Origin: a virus
Reading direction: 5' to 3' (one strand)
IMG/VR virus record: IMGVR_UViG_3300022682_000027
Location: 1 to 40,370 of that record
Length of the DNA: 40,370 bases
Positions 38,196 through 40,370 of the stretch are shown one piece after another (position 1 is the stretch's first letter; each line of letters opens with the position of its first letter). The position numbers and the translations under genes are program-made. The notes under the pieces were generated by a model that worked only from the letters and a program-made list of their open reading frames with translations, had not been told where the DNA came from and searched no databases.

Positions 38196-39461
38196 TTATA
38201 CAAGGTTACTCATCTTTACCGTGGAAGATTCGAATATCGCCTGGATGGGATCAAGAAGAGCTCTAAGCTTCTCCACCTGGCTCTTCTTGTACCTGCTCTG
38301 AACCCTGGTAAGTGACCGTTCCCCGGATCCGTGAGAGTGTCCCACATATTCCCGGACCAGAACCGGATCGGCCCCTCCATCGATCAGATGGGTGATGAGC
38401 GAATCCTTGAGAGAGTAGGGGGTCCGCTTCCGTCCATCCGCATCGTTTGCCGGTAGCTCCAGGACTTTCATCATCCGGGAAAATCGTTTCTCGAAAAAAC
38501 TGTAGGTGAGCCGCTTCCCGGTATCGTCGTGACAAAAGATCGGATCAGTCGCCCCAATCCTCACCATTGCGTCCGAAAGCTCTTCGATGGCTCCAAGTAC
38601 CACTGGAGCCACAGGGACGCTCCTGTGTGCCCTGGTCTTCGTCAGGGGGAAGGTTACAACATCCTCGGACAGATCGCCCCAATTAAGGCGAAGAATAGCA
38701 GACGGTCGTTCCCCGGTACCGGCCATCATGAGCGCGAAGGTATAAGGAACGATCGGGTGCAGTTTACCCCCGGAGGGGGAGCCGTGATAGTTCTTGTCGT
38801 AGCCCCATACATGGAACCCGTCCGGGTAGGCGAACATGCGCCGCAGCTCATCGATAGAGAAGATCCCCCGCTCCTGCTCTTCTTCCCTGATATTCCCGAC
38901 CCCTATCATGGGATCGCGCTTCAGCTCCCCCCTGTGGATCCCCTCATTGATCGCCGTCCGGATTGCCCCTATCGTGAGATTGACTGTACGGATTCCCGTT
39001 CCCTGGCGCCGTAGGTCCTGTTTCAGATCCTCGAAATCCCCCGGGGTGATCTGGTCCATCGGTATCGCTGCTATCGGATGAGTGATGACCAGGCGGTCCA
39101 GCCTGGAGCGTTGATCCTTTCGGAAATCTTCCCGGTATCGCTTCCTGTCGGCGCGGATCCGCGCGATGTGCGGACAGTTTTCCGTGAAGTAGGGCGCAAG
39201 ATATTCTACCAGAGTAGGGGAGGTGGCCTGGCTTTCTGTCTTGAGTTCCCGGATTCGCGACATGCAGAACCTTACGATCCGCTGCTCGCTGGATCGTTTC
39301 GCCTTCCCGGAGGCATCAAGTTCCGCCTCAATCCCGCTACTCTTCCGGTTTTCGCACAGATCCACCGGCACCCCGGAGACCGTAGAGATCGAATAATACC
39401 AGATATTTTTCCCATTTATGGAGCGAATATAGTACTTATACGGTTTAGGCTGCCTACCCAT
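38196..39461 (-). CDS. int: Tyrosine recombinase (integrase)
   Basis: 421 residues from ATG 39461 (MGRQPKPYKYYIRS); the frame extends 20 codons upstream but that part crosses an arm site. The N-terminal arm- and core-binding region runs to ~200. The catalytic part has Arg in TGERPSAILRLNWGD (about 248), Lys in FPLTKTRAHRSVPV, GHSHGSGE (about 377) and Tyr in QSRYKKSQ (about 390). The usual H-x-x-R of box II is YSLKDSLITHL instead, so both key residues are changed. Integration is probably into tRNA-Val, next to the gene. The gene points away from attP and converges with the moron. Confidence 0.9.
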   Translation of the reverse strand: MGRQPKPYKYYIRSINGKNIWYYSISTVSGVPVDLCENRKSSGIEAELDASGKAKRSSEQRIVRFCMSRIRELKTESQATSPTLVEYLAPYFTENCPHIARIRADRKRYREDFRKDQRSRLDRLVITHPIAAIPMDQITPGDFEDLKQDLRRQGTGIRTVNLTIGAIRTAINEGIHRGELKRDPMIGVGNIREEEQERGIFSIDELRRMFAYPDGFHVWGYDKNYHGSPSGGKLHPIVPYTFALMMAGTGERPSAILRLNWGDLSEDVVTFPLTKTRAHRSVPVAPVVLGAIEELSDAMVRIGATDPIFCHDDTGKRLTYSFFEKRFSRMMKVLELPANDADGRKRTPYSLKDSLITHLIDGGADPVLVREYVGHSHGSGERSLTRVQSRYKKSQVEKLRALLDPIQAIFESSTVKMSNLV

Positions 39462-39493
39462 GAGAGCTACTATAACACAGGTATGACGTTTTT

Positions 39494-39515
39494 TGTACAC
39501 ATATCGTACACAGTA
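39494..39515. repeat. Integrase arm-type site, left copy
   Basis: TGTACACA followed by a second half (CGTACACAGTA) 4-5 bases on. A matching bipartite copy lies at 39717-39739 on the other side of the tRNA core. Paired repeats around the core are typical of arm sites bound by the N-terminal integrase domain. Confidence 0.6.
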
Positions 39516-39525
39516 GAGCATAAAA

Positions 39526-39554
39526 AAAGCGGTAACCTTTTGAGTAACCGCTTT
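39526..39554 (-). terminator. Terminator downstream of the tRNA-Val 3' half
   Basis: Minus strand: AAAGCGGT pairs with ACCGCTTT around a 13-base loop, followed by seven T. It lies about 30 bases after the tRNA 3' end, where a host tRNA terminator would be, so the phage probably restores both tRNA and terminator on integration. Confidence 0.75.
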
Positions 39555-39582
39555 AATTCCTTGTATTGCAAAGATTTATTGA

Positions 39583-39625
39583 TGGGCGATATAGGACTTG
39601 AACCTATGACATCCTGCTTGTAAGG
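39583..39625 (-). other. attP core: 3' half of tRNA-Val(TAC)
   Basis: From the anticodon loop CTTACAA onward the sequence is a perfect tRNA 3' half: GCAGG, a variable loop ATGTC, T arm ATAGG TTCAAGT CCTAT, acceptor ATCGCCC and A; no CCA. The 5' side does not supply a D arm or a matching anticodon stem (CCTGC is absent), though a GGCGAT at 39655-39660 could pair with the acceptor. This is the form expected of phage attP, with the crossover in or near the anticodon loop. Confidence 0.85.
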
Positions 39626-39674
39626 CCGTCCATAGTGCCGTACAGGGTGCTTTATCGCCAAAAGACCACTATAT

Positions 39675-39710
39675 ATAGGCTATCGGGTTATCTCCGATGC
39701 CCTATTTTTA
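39675..39710 (+). terminator. Strong hairpin with T run beside attP
   Basis: ATAGGCTATCGG pairs with CCGATGCCCTAT (one mismatch, one G-U) and is followed by TTTTTATT. No plus-strand gene runs directly into it; it may isolate the rightward promoter at 39823 from readthrough or form part of attP. The remaining ~110 bases to the promoter hold an arm site and A/T-rich DNA only. Confidence 0.7.
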
Positions 39711-39716
39711 TTATTC

Positions 39717-39739
39717 TGTACACAATTTCATGCACAGTA
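39717..39739. repeat. Integrase arm-type site, right copy
   Basis: TGTACACA, then ATGCACAGTA, in the same orientation and nearly the same spacing as the copy at 39494-39515. Together they frame the tRNA-Val core. Confidence 0.6.
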
Positions 39740-39822
39740 ACTTTTTCAAACTTTTTTTCATACACACCAATTTCAAGACTGTAACATAGCGAAAAAAACT
39801 TTGCAATCTGGAAAACTTTTCC

Positions 39823-39851
39823 TTGACGTAGTACCACAAGTGTGGTACGGT
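39823..39851 (+). promoter_or_regulatory. Promoter with 18-bp palindromic operator in its spacer
   Basis: TTGACG (39823-39828), 17 bases, TACGGT (39846-39851) with TGG before it (extended -10 type); TATAAG five bases further is another -10 candidate. GTACCACAAGTGTGGTAC (39831-39848) is an 8-bp inverted repeat around AG that fills the spacer, so a bound dimer would block polymerase. Confidence 0.75.
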
Positions 39852-39927
39852 ATAAGAGTAAGGCAGCCGTATGGCAGCCTAAAAAACCAAGAAGCCACCC
39901 TGCGGGGAAGGCAACAGGAGAAAAAAG

Positions 39928-40296
39928 ATGACCAGAAAAGAAGCTATCGAATGGGTAGAAAATCAGGATGCAAAGTATTTTTCTTTCGGCTATGAAGACC
40001 TTGATATCCTGGTATTGAAAGAGGACACGCTGGCGGATTTCGAATCTCTCAGTGATGATCAATTCGGCAGCTGCGAAGTTGGTAAAAGTATCATCGCCCA
40101 TGATGATAAAGAGCCTGTAGGTGCGATTCTTCGGCGTCTCGGTTGGGACTACTTCGAGAACCTTCAAGGAGAAGGATGGGAAGTAGACCAGCTTTTCGCA
40201 GACGGGGCCAGGATGCTCGAGCAGGGCGGATCTTACAATGCTGACCATGGCTACATCGTGTGCCTCGATGGTGATGAGTACAGAAAAGTGAAATAG
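39928..40296 (+). CDS. Acidic small protein of unknown function
   Basis: 122 residues from ATG 39928, with AGGAG seven bases upstream. The sequence is strongly acidic (DLDILVLKEDTLADFESLSD, DDQFGSCEVG) and ends GYIVCLDGDEYRKVK. No signal, membrane or catalytic motif. It is driven by the palindrome-controlled promoter and followed by a hairpin and a second small gene. Acidic early phage proteins are sometimes DNA mimics or inhibitors of host defence, but no family was recognised and this is speculation. Confidence 0.7.
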   Translation: MTRKEAIEWVENQDAKYFSFGYEDLDILVLKEDTLADFESLSDDQFGSCEVGKSIIAHDDKEPVGAILRRLGWDYFENLQGEGWEVDQLFADGARMLEQGGSYNADHGYIVCLDGDEYRKVK

Positions 40297-40306
40297 AATA
40301 CCGAAG

Positions 40307-40322
40307 CCCCGCTCCGGCGGGG
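40307..40322 (+). terminator. Stem-loop between two genes, attenuator-like
   Basis: CCCCGCTCCGGCGGGG is identical to the stem of the terminator at 347-362 but lacks a T run (CGTTTCC follows). It may partially stop transcription or protect the upstream message, reducing the next gene. The identical stems suggest duplication of a gene-terminator unit. Confidence 0.55.
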
Positions 40323-40342
40323 CGTTTCCAAAGGAGAATGCA

Positions 40343-40370
40343 ATGGGGAGAACGAGTTTTTACCTTTCCA
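40343..40370 (+). CDS. Start of a small ribbon-helix-helix-like gene, cut by the window end
   Basis: AAGGAG lies six bases before ATG 40343; the nine codons visible read MGRTSFYLS, a short strand like the first part of ribbon-helix-helix proteins. The window start carries EARLQIGPDRG... in an open frame without a start, so the two probably form one gene of ~121 residues if the molecule is circular. One base is missing for the frames to meet. An ATG at 40338 in another frame is too close to the binding site. Confidence 0.6.

Noticed and set aside
38188-38216. AACCTT/AAGGTT hairpin between moron and integrase as terminator
   Set aside because: Only 6 bp and no T run on either strand.
39688-40248. 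186-codon minus-strand frame
   Set aside because: Antisense to the acidic protein gene, covering its promoter and hairpins; composition is shadow-like and there is no binding site.
1-40370. CRISPR arrays, insertion sequences, rRNA, Mu transposase genes
   Set aside because: No regularly spaced identical repeats, no transposase motifs, no inverted terminal repeats and no rRNA-like sequence seen.

Overview
The window is a complete, or almost complete, temperate siphophage genome. Its head genes are of the phage Mu type (terminase, DUF935-like portal, MuF, gpI protease with nested scaffold, gpT capsid, gpG and gp36 homologues). It integrates with a tyrosine recombinase rather than a Mu transposase, and its tail genes (tail tube, frameshifted chaperone pair, tape measure) are those of a long flexible tail. 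The first and last bases of the window appear to be the two halves of one small gene lacking a single base at the join, so the molecule is probably circular at about 40.37 kb. The host is probably Gram-negative (spanin-like genes). Its tRNA-Val(TAC) gene is the likely integration site. Neither tRNA signature encodes CCA, which argues against an enterobacterium; a spirochaete or another deep-branching diderm is possible but unproven.

Layout. From 370 to 20850 the minus strand carries the late genes, transcribed right to left: terminase (20.8-19.0 kb), portal-MuF (19.0-16.9), protease/scaffold (16.9-15.7), cement and capsid (15.7-14.4), an odd sugar-transferase-like enzyme (14.4-13.5), connectors (13.5-12.1), tail tube, chaperones and tape measure (12.0-7.3), one giant tail-tip/fibre protein and AT-rich accessory fibres (7.3-2.0), and lysis (1.9-0.37). 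A Mor-like activator just upstream of terminase (21.3-20.9) probably switches these on. From 21.3 to 28.4 kb lies the replication and recombination block: a zinc-ribbon protein, an initiator gene with iterons inside it, SSB, a fused SbcD-SbcC nuclease and a putative annealing protein. From 28.6 to 36.7 kb lies a second early block: SF2 helicase, many small proteins, tRNA-Met, RusA, a methyltransferase, an HNH endonuclease and an AbrB-like regulator.

Control. There are three promoter/operator regions. At 36.75-36.83 kb two face-to-face consensus promoters with three operator copies separate a CI-like repressor (+) from the leftward early genes. At 28.46-28.53 kb a second divergent pair surrounds an 11-bp inverted repeat, next to a ribbon-helix-helix gene that seems to be read from a leaderless message. 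At 39.82 kb a promoter with an 18-bp palindrome in its spacer drives an acidic protein and another ribbon-helix-helix-like gene that runs through the window ends. To the right lie a membrane-protein moron, the integrase and attP, with the 3' half of tRNA-Val, its terminator and paired arm sites.

Most unusual: an endolysin whose M23 peptidase domain appears circularly permuted; two spanin-like proteins read from almost the same DNA in two frames with starts 2 nt apart; an iteron origin inside the initiator gene; a single-chain SbcD-SbcC; and a textbook -1 frameshift site in the tail chaperone. Many genes under 60 codons were found by hand from strong ribosome binding sites and stop-start overlaps.
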